A DNA stretch of 64,000 bases from Bacillus marasmi (GCF_902168435.1 NZ_LR656171.1:165790-229789); one strand, 5' to 3'; shown: positions 54,889 through 63,881, numbered from the stretch's first letter. Notes: generated by a model not told the origin, from the letters alone. Numbers and translations: made by a program.

Positions 54889-55509
54889 ATGAAGAAGAAA
54901 ACACGAGAGCAACAAGCTGAAGAAACTAGAAAAAGAATCTACCAAACAGCATTAAAACTATTTGAAACAAAAGGATTTAACCAGGTAAGCGTCGATGAAA
55001 TCGTTCGGAAAAGTAAAAGTTCAAAAGGAGCATTCTATGGCCATTTCTCTTCTAAATACGATATTTTTATCGAAAAATTTAAAGAAATAGATTCATTTTA
55101 TGAGAATTTTGTTCGAAACTTACCAAGCGATTTGCACTTTGAGGAAAAGGTCATTGCGCTTTTCGATGCGCAAATGACTTACTTGAAAAATGAACTCGGC
55201 GAAGATTTGATGCGAAGTGTCTATACGAGTGGATTAGTCAAAAATGAAGCAAACTTTTTCGCCAATACGGACAGAAGCTTATATAAAATATTAAATCAAT
55301 TTGTTCATGAAGCCGTTGATCATGGAGAACTACCAACATCCATAGAAATAGATAAAACAAGCCTGTTCATTTCAAGATGTATGCGCGGAACCCTTTACGA
55401 TTGGCTTTCCTTTGGTGACAAATTCAATCTAAATGAAGAAGCGAAATCATTTATATCTATTTTTCTAAAAGGCTTAGTGAATAGCAATGAAGTGATTAAT
55501 AACAGTTAA
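54889..55509 (+). CDS. TetR/AcrR-family regulator
   Basis: About 206 residues from the ATG at 54889. In-frame ATG at 54871 and a TTG at 54859 are alternatives. The N-terminal HTH is typical: RKRIYQTALKLFETKGFNQVSVDEIVRKSKSSKGAFYGHFSSKYDIF. The C-terminal helical domain carries the ligand pocket. It is divergent from the acyl-CoA ligase operon with a palindrome between them, so it probably represses that operon and is released by the acid or its CoA ester. Confidence 0.85.
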   Translation: MKKKTREQQAEETRKRIYQTALKLFETKGFNQVSVDEIVRKSKSSKGAFYGHFSSKYDIFIEKFKEIDSFYENFVRNLPSDLHFEEKVIALFDAQMTYLKNELGEDLMRSVYTSGLVKNEANFFANTDRSLYKILNQFVHEAVDHGELPTSIEIDKTSLFISRCMRGTLYDWLSFGDKFNLNEEAKSFISIFLKGLVNSNEVINNS

Positions 55510-55533
55510 CAGGTTACACCCGGTGCATAGTAG

Positions 55534-55580
55534 AAAAATGGATTAGGCTAGCCAAATTAAGATTCACCTCATCCATTTTT
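55534..55580. terminator. Hairpin between convergent tetR and secreted-protein genes
   Basis: AAAAATGGAT and ATCCATTTTT pair, with AGG/CCT inside. The flanks AGGCT and CACCT are shared with the hairpin at 62131-62180. It serves as a probable bidirectional terminator. Confidence 0.65.
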
Positions 55581-55989
55581 CATAATCTAATAACCTTAAG
55601 AAGTGGGCTGTGTCGCGTTCAAATGTAAGGAAATGCAGTCTATTTTCATCATCAAAAACCATAATATAAGGATTTTCCTGACCGGAAAAGATGATGGTTA
55701 CTTCATCTACAAGGTCATTAAACCATTGATTTTTCACCATTATAGGAGGTTCTAACGGAACTCTTATCATATATCCTGTTTTGGGAATTGGGTTATATTT
55801 TACATATACGCCGGATATCCCCTCAAGAAATGTTTTGACTTCCTGTTGTAATTGGGGATTCTGTTGAACAATTGCGATCACTTTGCCTTTACTTATTTCA
55901 AAAACTTCTATTTGTCGGTTTGTTTGAGCACTTGCTATCGTAGAAACGAATTGAAATATTATGATGATGCCAAATATCTTTTTAATCAC
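55564..55989 (-). CDS. Uncharacterised secreted protein
   Basis: About 141 residues from a GTG at 55989, 5 bases after GAGGTG. The ATG at 56043 has no site. The N-terminus is a Sec signal peptide (IKKIFGIIIIFQFVSTIASAQ) with an ASA cleavage site. The mature part has GKVIAIVQQNPQLQQEVKTF and IFSGQENPYIMVFDDENRLHFL, with no cysteine and no transmembrane helix. I do not recognise a named family, though the make-up resembles small exported proteins of spore formers. Confidence 0.6.
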   Translation of the reverse strand: MIKKIFGIIIIFQFVSTIASAQTNRQIEVFEISKGKVIAIVQQNPQLQQEVKTFLEGISGVYVKYNPIPKTGYMIRVPLEPPIMVKNQWFNDLVDEVTIIFSGQENPYIMVFDDENRLHFLTFERDTAHFLRLLDYEKWMR

Positions 55990-56121
55990 ATGATTCACCT
56001 CAAAGATATTATGCCCTAAAACACCATTCCAATTGTGTTCCATTGGAAAACCTATTTCCGACGAGTTTCTATGGTTTTTTTCAAATTAGAAAAGAAAACA
56101 TCGAAAGAGTCCGATGTTTTC

Positions 56122-56994
56122 TTATCCGCCTACAATGGTGCCACCATTGATATGAAGGGTCTGTCCGCTTACATAACTAGAATCATCACAGGCCAAATAT
56201 ACATATGCCGGTGCCAGCTCGAACGGCTGCCCGGCTCTTCCCATCGGTGTGTCAGAGCCAAACGTGGCAACCTGATCGGCTGTAAAAGTGGAAGGAATGA
56301 GTGGAGTCCAAATCGGGCCAGGTGCAACAGCATTTACCCGGATTCCTTGGGCAGCAAGTGACAACGCCAGTGAACGAGTAAAAGAAACAATGGCCCCTTT
56401 TGTTGCGGAATAGTCAATGAGCTGTTCATGGCCATGGTAGGCTGTAATTGAAGTTGTATTGATGATCGATGCTCCTTTTTTCAAATGGGGTAATGCCAGT
56501 TGGGTCATGTAAAAATAGGAAAAAATATTGGTTCGGAATGTTTTCTCCAGTTGTGCAGATGTAATATCCAACAAGCTATTTTGCGGATGCTGCTCAGCTG
56601 CATTGTTAACAACAATATCAAGTTGCCCGAAGTCTGATAGTATTTTGTTTACGGTACTTTTGCAAAAATCTTCATTGCCGATATCGCCAGCATACAACAG
56701 GCATTTGCGACCTTCCGCTTCAATCAGCTGTTTAGTTTCCCCGGCATCATCGTGTTCGTCCAAATAGACAATCGCAACATCTGCCCCTTCCTTGGCAAAA
56801 TGAAGCGCTACAGCCTTCCCAATACCGCTGTCTCCACCGGTAATAATCGCCGTTTTACCTGCTAGTTTTCCACTAGCTTTGTATGTGGGGCTAATTGAGG
56901 TTGGACGTGGATTCATGTCTGTTTCGACTCCAGGCTGCCTGTCCTGATGCTGGGCCGGAAAAGTGGGCTTCTTTTGATTTTGATTGCTACTCAT
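56122..56994 (-). CDS. Stress-type SDR oxidoreductase (YhdF/GSP39-like)
   Basis: About 290 residues from the ATG at 56994 (GGAGGT upstream). A polar N-terminal extension (QNQKKPTFPAQHQDRQPG) precedes the SDR domain: TGGDSGIGKAVALHFAKEGADVAIVY, NNAAEQHPQNSL, INTTSITAYHGHEQLIDYSATKGAIVSF and a C-terminal SGQTLHINGG. The extended N-terminus with PG and the GGDSGIG loop are features of B. subtilis YhdF, YdaD and GSP39, which are general-stress dehydrogenases. The substrate is unknown. Confidence 0.85.
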   Translation of the reverse strand: MSSNQNQKKPTFPAQHQDRQPGVETDMNPRPTSISPTYKASGKLAGKTAIITGGDSGIGKAVALHFAKEGADVAIVYLDEHDDAGETKQLIEAEGRKCLLYAGDIGNEDFCKSTVNKILSDFGQLDIVVNNAAEQHPQNSLLDITSAQLEKTFRTNIFSYFYMTQLALPHLKKGASIINTTSITAYHGHEQLIDYSATKGAIVSFTRSLALSLAAQGIRVNAVAPGPIWTPLIPSTFTADQVATFGSDTPMGRAGQPFELAPAYVYLACDDSSYVSGQTLHINGGTIVGG

Positions 56995-57164
56995 GTTAAT
57001 ACCTCCAGGTGATGGTTTCACCTGTTAGTTTTTGGAGAAAAGCTTGAAAATATTAGGATTAAAAAATCATTTAACAAGAAAACCCTATATATTTTTCGTG
57101 AAAATGAAAGAAACAGGGAAACAAATCTGTCCCCCTGTCCCTGATATTGATTAACAACAGTTTT

Positions 57165-57515
57165 TTATTTTCGTAAAATCTTCTCCATCGCTTTTCCTTT
57201 TGCTAGCTCATCTACTAGCTTATCCAAATAGCGTATTTCTCGCATCGTCGGTTCTTCGATTTCTTCGACTCGATAACCACAGATTACGCCCTTGATCAAA
57301 GCCCTGGAAGGATTTGGTTGGGGTGCCTCCGCAAAGAACGTCTCAAAGTCTGTCTTTTCTTCGAGTCGAACCTCTAACTCCTCCTGGCTATATCCGGTCA
57401 ACCAACGAATGATTTCATCAACTTCTTCCTTCGTGCGTCCTTTTTTCTCTGCCTTTGTAACATAATGGGGATAAACACTTACAACACTCGTTGTATAAAT
57501 TCTATGCTTGGACAT
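57165..57515 (-). CDS. DUF2200 family protein
   Basis: 116 residues starting [40 protein letters not shown], with [27 protein letters not shown] and a C-terminal [15 protein letters not shown]. These blocks define DUF2200, a small soluble family of unknown function with conserved YP and NP..LI.G.ICG motifs. Monocistronic. Confidence 0.82.
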   Translation of the reverse strand: MSKHRIYTTSVVSVYPHYVTKAEKKGRTKEEVDEIIRWLTGYSQEELEVRLEEKTDFETFFAEAPQPNPSRALIKGVICGYRVEEIEEPTMREIRYLDKLVDELAKGKAMEKILRK

Positions 57516-57617
57516 GAACCATCCACCTTTACATGTAAATTAATATATAAATAGTATGCAATCTTATCCTTGGAAAAGCAAAATCTAGTATCTATGCGTC
57601 TATACCCATTTCTCGTA

Positions 57618-58670
57618 CTAAAATAACCATAGGAACAGCTTTGCCATTAAGTAGCCGACCAATCCACAACAAGGGAATGTGAGCACCCAGGTCAGTACCA
57701 TTTCACGGACAATGGCCAAATTGACATTCCTAATATTCTTTGCAGCGCCAACGCCCATAATCGCCGTTGTTTTTACATGTGTTGTTGAAACCGGGATACC
57801 GCTCACAGTTGAGAGTAATAGACACAATCCACCTGCAAAATCGGAAGAAAACCCTTGATATTTTTTTAATTTTACCATGTCCATACCGACAGATTTGATT
57901 ATGCGCTGTCCTCCGATAGATGTTCCAAGACCCATAACCACTGCACAAAGGATCATGAGCCATATTGGAATGACGACTTCACCGGTTTGTGACTGCCCTT
58001 TCGCAAGAAACATTCCAAGCAAAAATACACCAATGAATTTTTGGCCATCCTGTGCCCCATGCATAAAAGCCATCCCGGCGGCGGACGTAATCTGAGCTTT
58101 TCCAAAAAAACTGCTCATTTGATGATACTTCATCCCACTGCAGATTAATCCAACCAGTTTTACGACCACATATCCCAGCACAAAGCCTAGTACTGTGGAA
58201 AGCCCTAAGCCGTAGAGGACCTTTATCCATTCACTGCCATTAATTCCAGAAAATCCACCCTGTAATGCGATTGCTGCTCCAGATAGCCCGGCAATTAATG
58301 CGTGACTCTCACTTGTAGGAATTCCAAATACCCATGCTGCCGTTGCCCAAAGTACAATCGCTGTCATAGCGGCACATAACGCGACTAATGCGTCATCAAC
58401 ATCACCATGGAAATCGACCATATTGTAAATTGTCTCTGCCACTTTCTGATTTACGACAGTCACAGCTATAACACCAAGTAAGTTAAACACAGCTGCCATT
58501 ATGATTGCTGGTCTTGGCTTCATCGCACGAGTCGAAATACAGGTTGCAATTGCGTTCGGTGCATCCGTCCACCCATTGACAAGAATCACGCCCAAAGTAA
58601 GGATTGTCGTTACGCTCAGTGCTGGGTATACGCTTAATTCAGATATGAAATCGAGGATTGTTATTTCCAT
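57618..58670 (-). CDS. pit: PiT-family inorganic phosphate transporter
   Basis: 350 residues with ten hydrophobic segments and the duplicated PiT signature: GWTDAPNAIATCISTRAM near the N-terminus and FMHGAQDGQKFIGV in the second half, plus GIPTSESHALIAGLSGAA and GIPVSTTHVKT. It is a low-affinity phosphate (or metal-phosphate):H+ symporter. In many Bacilli a DUF47/PhoU-like gene precedes pit. None is intact upstream here. The neighbouring 380 bases hold no recognisable gene. Confidence 0.9.
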   Translation of the reverse strand: MEITILDFISELSVYPALSVTTILTLGVILVNGWTDAPNAIATCISTRAMKPRPAIIMAAVFNLLGVIAVTVVNQKVAETIYNMVDFHGDVDDALVALCAAMTAIVLWATAAWVFGIPTSESHALIAGLSGAAIALQGGFSGINGSEWIKVLYGLGLSTVLGFVLGYVVVKLVGLICSGMKYHQMSSFFGKAQITSAAGMAFMHGAQDGQKFIGVFLLGMFLAKGQSQTGEVVIPIWLMILCAVVMGLGTSIGGQRIIKSVGMDMVKLKKYQGFSSDFAGGLCLLLSTVSGIPVSTTHVKTTAIMGVGAAKNIRNVNLAIVREMVLTWVLTFPCCGLVGYLMAKLFLWLF

Positions 58671-59053
58671 AATTTATGACTTCCCTGCAAACTCAATTTG
58701 GATGGCACCAATCGAATTTCAAGCATCATCATCATCTTCCTTCGGTTCAATTTTCATTTTTTCCGAGTTTTTATTATTGAAAATACCTCTATATTTCAGT
58801 TAGACAAATACTGCCCCCATCAACTTTGGGCACTCACCATTTTGCAATAAATTCCTTCACTTTGAAATTTCTCCATTTACATTCATAATCCTTGTGACTA
58901 TTCTGTTAAATTTTCAGAAAAATGGGAAAGAATGGTCGCATCATTTTATCTAAGATGCCAACCGTTAGGGAATGGATAAAAAACATGATAATAGCGTCTT
59001 GAGAATACGATAGGTAAAAAGAAATGAAAAATGGAGTTGGAATGGAGGATTGT
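58671..59053. other. Divergent intergenic region, pit / tgl
   Basis: No gene is supported. The minus-strand stretch 58671-58780 contains a short frame ending EPKEDDDDA and a second ending FAGKS just before pit, separated by TGA. I could not match either to a family. Both promoters should lie here, but I see no convincing -35/-10 pair. Confidence 0.35.
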
Positions 59054-59884
59054 ATGATACAAGTATCAGGGGTTACGTTTCAACTAGATGACAAGTGGCA
59101 GCTTGGGAATATTGAAAAATCGATTATTCGCTCGATGCAGCAGACACCTGTTAATTATTCTTATCATTCCATCGGTGAATTACTGTTTGAACTAAACGTA
59201 CGGAAAAACATCATAAAGAGTGCAAAAGAGATGAATCAAAGTAAAGCTTTGTTTCGAAGCTTTAAAAGGGCACGCTGTAATCCTAAATACTGGCAACTAA
59301 CAGCAGCGGGTGGATTTCTGTTAAAACCTGGTGTAAAACCCTCTGTAGCGATTCTAGATATCTTTCGGAACGGTTCACTTTATGCATTTGAATGCGCAAC
59401 CGCTTCGATTATCATTTTTTACCATGCCGTATTATATAGTATTGGCAGCACACTATTTAATTCTCTGTTTCAAAATCTTTATCTTTATAGCTGGCACACT
59501 GACTCTGATCTTCAAATCATTACTAATTATTCAAATTATTTTATACCTGGCGATGTTGTTTACTTTAATAATCCTGACTATGAGCCAAGAACTCCATGGT
59601 TTAATGGACTTAGTGCTGTCCTTCTAAATGATGGAAAGTTCTTTGGACATGGGTTTTCCATCAGGACTGGAGATGAAATGATTAGACTTCTTAATACAAA
59701 GAGAAAATCCGACAGTGATCAATCTGCTTATTTAACGAGATTAGTGACAAGACCTTCTTTTACCCATCTAGCCAGTTTGGCAAGTCTACAAAGAGATTAT
59801 CGAACAAATAAATTACAACATCATGTTGTGCACCATAACAAAAGCGCCATATCGAATGCCCAATATTTATATTATCTGGAATGA
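59054..59884 (+). CDS. tgl: Protein-glutamine gamma-glutamyltransferase Tgl
   Basis: About 276 residues from the ATG at 59054 (GGAGG 5 bases upstream; 59042 is an alternative). It aligns along its length with B. subtilis Tgl: YHSIGELLFELNVRKNI, catalytic cysteine in LYAFECATASIIIFYH, YSWHTDSDLQI, FIPGDVVYFNNPDYEPRTPWFNG and FFGHGFSI. Tgl cross-links coat proteins such as GerQ through lysine-glutamine bonds during spore maturation. The C-terminus is about 30 residues longer than in B. subtilis. This supports a spore-forming host. Confidence 0.9.
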   Translation: MIQVSGVTFQLDDKWQLGNIEKSIIRSMQQTPVNYSYHSIGELLFELNVRKNIIKSAKEMNQSKALFRSFKRARCNPKYWQLTAAGGFLLKPGVKPSVAILDIFRNGSLYAFECATASIIIFYHAVLYSIGSTLFNSLFQNLYLYSWHTDSDLQIITNYSNYFIPGDVVYFNNPDYEPRTPWFNGLSAVLLNDGKFFGHGFSIRTGDEMIRLLNTKRKSDSDQSAYLTRLVTRPSFTHLASLASLQRDYRTNKLQHHVVHHNKSAISNAQYLYYLE

Positions 59885-59904
59885 ACTAAGACATACAATT
59901 TTTG

Positions 59905-60083
59905 CGGACATACCATCCGCTATTTTTGCTTAAATCAGCAATGTCGAGATGGCAGCGGACATTGGATCCTTTATTTGCACAAAAAATGGTTAACCATTCA
60001 AGATTTCGCCTAAATAAGGTATCTGGTGTCCGCAAATCTCTTCTTTGAAGGCTTTTTACGGCAAATAAGGAACTCTGTGTCCG
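59905..60083. repeat. CGGACA-type F-F-R-R repeat element, copy C
   Basis: Forward motifs at 59905-59925 and 59956-59976, reverse at 60012-60032 and 60063-60083. Same order, spacing and total length (179 bp) as copy A at 35786-35964. It lies 20 bases after tgl. Confidence 0.85.
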
Positions 60084-60199
60084 TTCAAATCTTAGGCACA
60101 CTTATGACATTAACCCATTTTATGTTAGACGGGCTCCATTTTCACCTTTAAGAGTATTCTATTGTTATAGAAATACTAAAACAAAGGGGAAATTTGAAA

Positions 60200-60448
60200 A
60201 TGTATCCTAACGTAAACGCTATGCCAAATATGGGTCCAAATGTTGCGCCTATGCCGAATGTTGCACCAATGCCAAATGTTGCTCCAATGCCTACGTATAC
60301 AGCTCCTGCTATGGATCATTGCTATCCAGCACCTGCTTATGCTTATTGTTGCCCTCCAGATAACTGCAATGATTTTGTCTTAATTGTTGTGTTGTTCATC
60401 TTATTAATCATTGTTGGGGCATGTGGTTATACCTTTTATAGAGATTAA
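60200..60448 (+). CDS. YjcZ-family small sporulation-type membrane protein with PNVAPM repeats
   Basis: 82 residues from the ATG at 60200. The C-terminal helix DFVLIVVLFILLIIVGACGYTFY is the signature of YjcZ-like proteins, found in spore formers and often in multiple copies. Before it come cysteine-rich YAYCCPPDNC and a tandem hexapeptide (PNVAPM three times, residues ~16-33), which is unusual for the family. The role is unknown; a spore or mother-cell membrane location is inferred. It follows the repeat element and ends at a terminator. Confidence 0.75.
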   Translation: MYPNVNAMPNMGPNVAPMPNVAPMPNVAPMPTYTAPAMDHCYPAPAYAYCCPPDNCNDFVLIVVLFILLIIVGACGYTFYRD

Positions 60449-60468
60449 CTATCCCACATACTAAAAAA

Positions 60469-60503
60469 ATCCTGTACAGCTTATGTTTGTACAGGATTTT
60501 TTT
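60469..60503 (+). terminator. Terminator after the YjcZ-like gene
   Basis: ATCCTGTACA and TGTACAGGAT form a 10-bp stem with a 9-base loop, followed by seven T. Confidence 0.88.
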
Positions 60504-60606
60504 ATAAAATAGTGACCAGTTCTTGCCGCCCCTAATAATATCAGGTACTATTCATCCTAATTTCATGAATCCTTCGAAATTTTTTCACCAATCGGAGTCA
60601 ATAAGC

Positions 60607-61029
60607 TTATTCCGTTAGCTCCCATGCTGGATTCCAAACCACTTCCCAAACATGTTTGTCTGGATCTTGAAAATATCCAGAATATCCTCCCCAAAACGTT
60701 TCATGAGGTGGGACTACTATTGTCGCACCAGCCTCCTCAGCTTGCTTCATGACCATATCAACCTCTTCTTGACTACCAACATTATGACCAATCGTAAAAT
60801 CAGTAGGACTAGCTGGAGTTACACCAAGTTTAGTGTCATAAGCAATATCCTTCCGATTCCAAAGGGCAAGTTTTAGTGAAGGTTGTAAATCGAAAAACGC
60901 GACAGCACCATGTTCGAACTCCTCGCCGATTATCCCTTCCGTCGATAACCCAAGTCCATCTCGGTAAAATTCCAATGATCTGTTCAAATCATCTACACCT
61001 AATGTAATGACAGAAATTCGTGGTTTCAT
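60607..61029 (-). CDS. VOC-superfamily (glyoxalase-like) protein
   Basis: 140 residues of two paired beta-alpha-beta modules: ISVITLGVDDLNRSLEFYRDGLGLSTEG, VAFFDLQPSLKLALWNR and FWGGYSGYFQDPDKHVWEVVWNP. The last carries the C-terminal metal Glu (W-E-V). Such proteins include glyoxalases, dioxygenases and antibiotic-binding proteins. The substrate is not predictable. A ribosome binding site AAGGAG is present. Confidence 0.82.
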   Translation of the reverse strand: MKPRISVITLGVDDLNRSLEFYRDGLGLSTEGIIGEEFEHGAVAFFDLQPSLKLALWNRKDIAYDTKLGVTPASPTDFTIGHNVGSQEEVDMVMKQAEEAGATIVVPPHETFWGGYSGYFQDPDKHVWEVVWNPAWELTE

Positions 61030-61260
61030 AATTAATTCTCCTTGTAAGTGTTTTATCGAACTGGGCCATGAAACATTACTCGTGGAATTTTCCTCGGAAC
61101 TGTTTCATTGAGCTCCTCCATGATACAAATCACCAGCATTTTTCATTAAAACTGTTTTACGGTCCCTTATCATTTCCATTATAACCACTTGTAACACAGA
61201 AAGTACCATAAACACCTTGTTTTTCACTCATCTAGCATTCACCCATAAACTAATTATGGG

Positions 61261-62100
61261 GTGATGATTGTGTTCCAACGAAATCAAATCGACAAAACTA
61301 CGTATCATAAAAAATATTTTCGACCATCTTGCTTTCCAGCTCTCAATCTGAGGTTTGACACCTGGGAGTTCTTCGCACCATATTATGATAAAGCCTATGA
61401 CCAATTTCAAATTCCGGCTGAATTGGCAAAAACCCCTGAGGACACCCTTCTGAACTATTTTAGTATTTTGCGAGAAGCTGCAAATTTACTTGGGCGACAT
61501 TGTGGTTCAGTTGGTCAAGGAACTAGTCCTTTTCCAATTGCCTATAACTTTTTGTCAAAGGCTTATCAAAAAAAATTAAGCTACGAGCAATATGTTCATT
61601 CGTTTGCGGGAATTGGACATACAAGTTTGATCAAGCTTTGTAGAGTGCCAGATGACAGCGGTGGAATAAGATTCTTTTATGAAATTGAAACAATTGAGGG
61701 ATTTGAGGGACAAAAAGCGGAATACTTTGGGTACTATTACGGATTTATTCAACTCATTCACGAGCAAGGCGGTTATCGAATTTCAGATATAAGTAAGATT
61801 GTGGAGGATTTTCTGTGCGCCCCATATCACGGCTGGGACCATGATGGGGAAAATGTGGTAGATATTAAATTTGGTGAGTGGTGTAAGTTAATCCAACAAA
61901 GATACCAAACTATAACAAATGGATATATTAAAAACATTTGCTTCCGTGGCCATAATGGGGCAGATTATTGCATTATTTTTTTCACTTTAACAAACGGAAC
62001 CGATGTTGAAATCGCCCAATTTCGTAAAGCAGGTAGTCAGTCGTGGATACAAATACACATCAAGCCTGAAGAAGATTGTTTAGGACTAAAAAGGGAGTAA
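61261..62100 (+). CDS. Uncharacterised protein of 279 residues
   Basis: I do not recognise this protein. The frame starts GTG-ATG-ATT at 61261, with a later GTG at 61270 better spaced from GGGGTG. It has no signal peptide or membrane helix. It is rich in aromatic residues (WEFFAPYYDKAYDQF, EYFGYYYGFIQLIHEQGGYRISDI, CAPYHGWDHDG). The C-terminal third (CFRGHNGADYCIIFFTLTNGTDVEIAQFRK) looks like a beta-strand pair. Codon use resembles its neighbours. Monocistronic, closed by a terminator. Confidence 0.6.
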   Translation: MMIVFQRNQIDKTTYHKKYFRPSCFPALNLRFDTWEFFAPYYDKAYDQFQIPAELAKTPEDTLLNYFSILREAANLLGRHCGSVGQGTSPFPIAYNFLSKAYQKKLSYEQYVHSFAGIGHTSLIKLCRVPDDSGGIRFFYEIETIEGFEGQKAEYFGYYYGFIQLIHEQGGYRISDISKIVEDFLCAPYHGWDHDGENVVDIKFGEWCKLIQQRYQTITNGYIKNICFRGHNGADYCIIFFTLTNGTDVEIAQFRKAGSQSWIQIHIKPEEDCLGLKRE

Positions 62101-62130
62101 TTTTTAAAATTTGCGAAGATAGATAGAAAG

Positions 62131-62180
62131 AAATGGATGAGGCTCTCCTAATGACAGGTCACCTAATCCATTTCTTTTTT
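62131..62180 (+). terminator. Intrinsic terminator, same family as the hairpin at 55534
   Basis: AAATGGATGAGG and CCTAATCCATTT pair with one mismatch, followed by CTTTTTT. Confidence 0.75.
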
Positions 62181-62196
62181 GTAAAAATCCCAATAT

Positions 62197-62415
62197 TTAT
62201 GGCCTGATAAATATTCCTATCAAATTCAAAATTACACCCAAAATAATGAATATCATCGCTAACTTAGTTCTTTTTCTACCTTCATAACTTAATTCGCTAG
62301 AAATCTTATCACCAATGTTGATACTCCTAAAACTATTCCAAATTTGGTAAAACTGGAAAGTGGATAATAGAAACAAGATGATTGACAATAGTGATAGAAT
62401 CATATGAAGGTCCAT
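62197..62415 (-). CDS. Small two-helix membrane protein
   Basis: 72 residues with two hydrophobic segments, MILSLLSIILFLLSTFQFYQIW and KLAMIFIILGVILNLIGIFI, joined by a polar loop (GDKISSELSYEGRKRT). AGGGGAG lies before the ATG. The family is not recognised. Convergent with the unknown 279-residue protein gene. Confidence 0.6.
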   Translation of the reverse strand: MDLHMILSLLSIILFLLSTFQFYQIWNSFRSINIGDKISSELSYEGRKRTKLAMIFIILGVILNLIGIFIRP

Positions 62416-62561
62416 ATTTCACTCCCCTTCATGAACTTATTTTTATTTTCAAAGAGAAATTTAACTAGTTGATATTTATACTATATCGTATAAATTGGGA
62501 TACTTTTCCAAGAATAATCAATTCATTGTAATTTTTACCAAACTTATCATCAACTGCTCTT

Positions 62562-63437
62562 TTACTGCTCGCTTTCTCCATACCCATCTGGTGCAGGTAT
62601 ACCATGCTCAGCAGAACGACTAACCTCTTCCCACTCTTTCCATGAAGAAAGCCGTTTTTCTGTATTTTTAATGGCAATATCATAAACAAAGCTTCCCAAA
62701 ATCAATCTGAGTGGTGGGTTCTCACAATTCACTAGTTTCATCAGAGCTTCTGCTGCTAGCTTCGGATCACTATCAACTGATTCGGTTGGATTTTGCTTAG
62801 CCAGCTCCTCACGTAATGAATCATACTCGTTATTCTGTGTGGCAAAACCCATTTTCAAATAAAGATTGGTCCAGTAACCTCCAGGTTCTACAATCGAAAC
62901 CTTTACACCAAAATGAGCAGCTTCTTGTGCTAGCGCCTCGCTAAATCCTTCTAATGCAAACTTGCTAGCACTGTATACTCCCGACATCGGACCAGTTATC
63001 AACCCACCAATACTAGAGATTTGTATAATATGACCTGAATCTTGACTCCGCAAGTACGGCATAACGGCTTGCGTCACCCAAACAGCACCAAAGAAATTCG
63101 TTTCCATTTGAAACCTAACTTCATTCTCACTAAATTCCTCAATCATTCCTAGAACCATATTGCCGGCATTGTTTACGACAATATCAATTTTCCCAAAATG
63201 TTTAAAGGCCGTTTCCACTGTAGTAAAAACAGCATTACGATCCGTAACATCCAGTTTCAAAGGAAGTAACATTCCCTCAAATTGGCTTTTTAGAGCGTGC
63301 AACTTCTCAATATTTCTCGCAACACCAACAACCTGATCACCTGACTCTAATGCCTTCTTCGCAAATTCATAGCCTAGTCCACTGCTCGCACCTGTGATGA
63401 ACCAAACTCGTGAATTTTCAACATGATTAACTGACAT
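62562..63437 (-). CDS. Short-chain dehydrogenase/reductase
   Basis: 291 residues: cofactor loop ITGASSGLGYEFAKKALESGDQVVGVARN, LDVTDRNAV, NNAGNMVLGMIEEF, catalytic region IQISSIGGLITGPMSGVYSASKFALEGFSEALAQE (Ser, Tyr, Lys present) and VEPGGYWTNL. This is the classical subfamily often annotated as oxidoreductase, probably NADP-linked because of the arginine after the second strand. The substrate is unknown. GGAGGAG precedes the ATG. Confidence 0.85.
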   Translation of the reverse strand: MSVNHVENSRVWFITGASSGLGYEFAKKALESGDQVVGVARNIEKLHALKSQFEGMLLPLKLDVTDRNAVFTTVETAFKHFGKIDIVVNNAGNMVLGMIEEFSENEVRFQMETNFFGAVWVTQAVMPYLRSQDSGHIIQISSIGGLITGPMSGVYSASKFALEGFSEALAQEAAHFGVKVSIVEPGGYWTNLYLKMGFATQNNEYDSLREELAKQNPTESVDSDPKLAAEALMKLVNCENPPLRLILGSFVYDIAIKNTEKRLSSWKEWEEVSRSAEHGIPAPDGYGESEQ

Positions 63438-63485
63438 AGGATAGTCTCCTCCTTAAATGTTGATTTTTAGTACTTTTAAAACCCT

Positions 63486-63516
63486 AAAAAGAGCACAGGC
63501 AATCTGCCCATGCTCT
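63486..63516 (-). terminator. Intrinsic terminator upstream of the SDR gene
   Basis: On the minus strand AGAGCA-TG-GGCA, a GAT loop and TGCC-TG-TGCTCT are followed by TTTTT. It must end transcription entering from beyond 63517, or attenuate the SDR gene. Confidence 0.75.
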
Positions 63517-63646
63517 AGAAGTTAAAAAATTTAATGGATTCATCTTTATTATTAAAATAACAACAATTTCTTGTTGTCCCCTGTTCAACGTATGTTTCAA
63601 TGGATTTCTCACTTATTTTAAACGGAAAAGTAGGCGATTTCACCAT
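63515..63646 (-). CDS. Possible 43-residue small ORF ending at a terminator
   Basis: The ATG at 63646 opens a frame reading MVKSPTFPFKISEKSIETYV, then a CC-containing tail, stopping with TAG at 63515-63517 at the edge of the terminator hairpin. There is no good ribosome binding site and no family match, so support is mainly positional. Confidence 0.25.
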   Translation of the reverse strand: MVKSPTFPFKISEKSIETYVEQGTTRNCCYFNNKDESIKFFNF

Positions 63647-63814
63647 AAACAAACGCAAAATAAAGGTTTCTATTAGAAGACAGATTTATCCTATTACTCT
63701 GAGCATAAGCAGAGCCTTTGAACGTATAAAATTATCGGTTCAAAGCTAGGATATCAATCATCAGGAAGCCTCCATTCCTCAATATAATTCCAGTATAACA
63801 AAGTTTCTGGGTGC

Positions 63815-63881
63815 CTGTCACCGCCCGGTTTTTCTTGTTTCACAGGTGTTTTGTGAAACAAGATTTTTCGGGCGGTGACAG
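63815..63881. repeat. CTGTCACC palindromic repeat element
   Basis: Two 30-base arms beginning CTGTCACCGCCCG and ending CGGGCGGTGACAG pair except for a central 6-base internal loop. A 7-base loop separates them. A single arm recurs at 12316-12347. Confidence 0.85.

Noticed and set aside
58671-58780. Possible second selenocysteine-type TGA in a short frame before pit (EPKEDDDDA, TGA, NSIGAIQIEF)
   Set aside because: No family can be recognised on either side of the TGA and no hairpin of SECIS form follows it.
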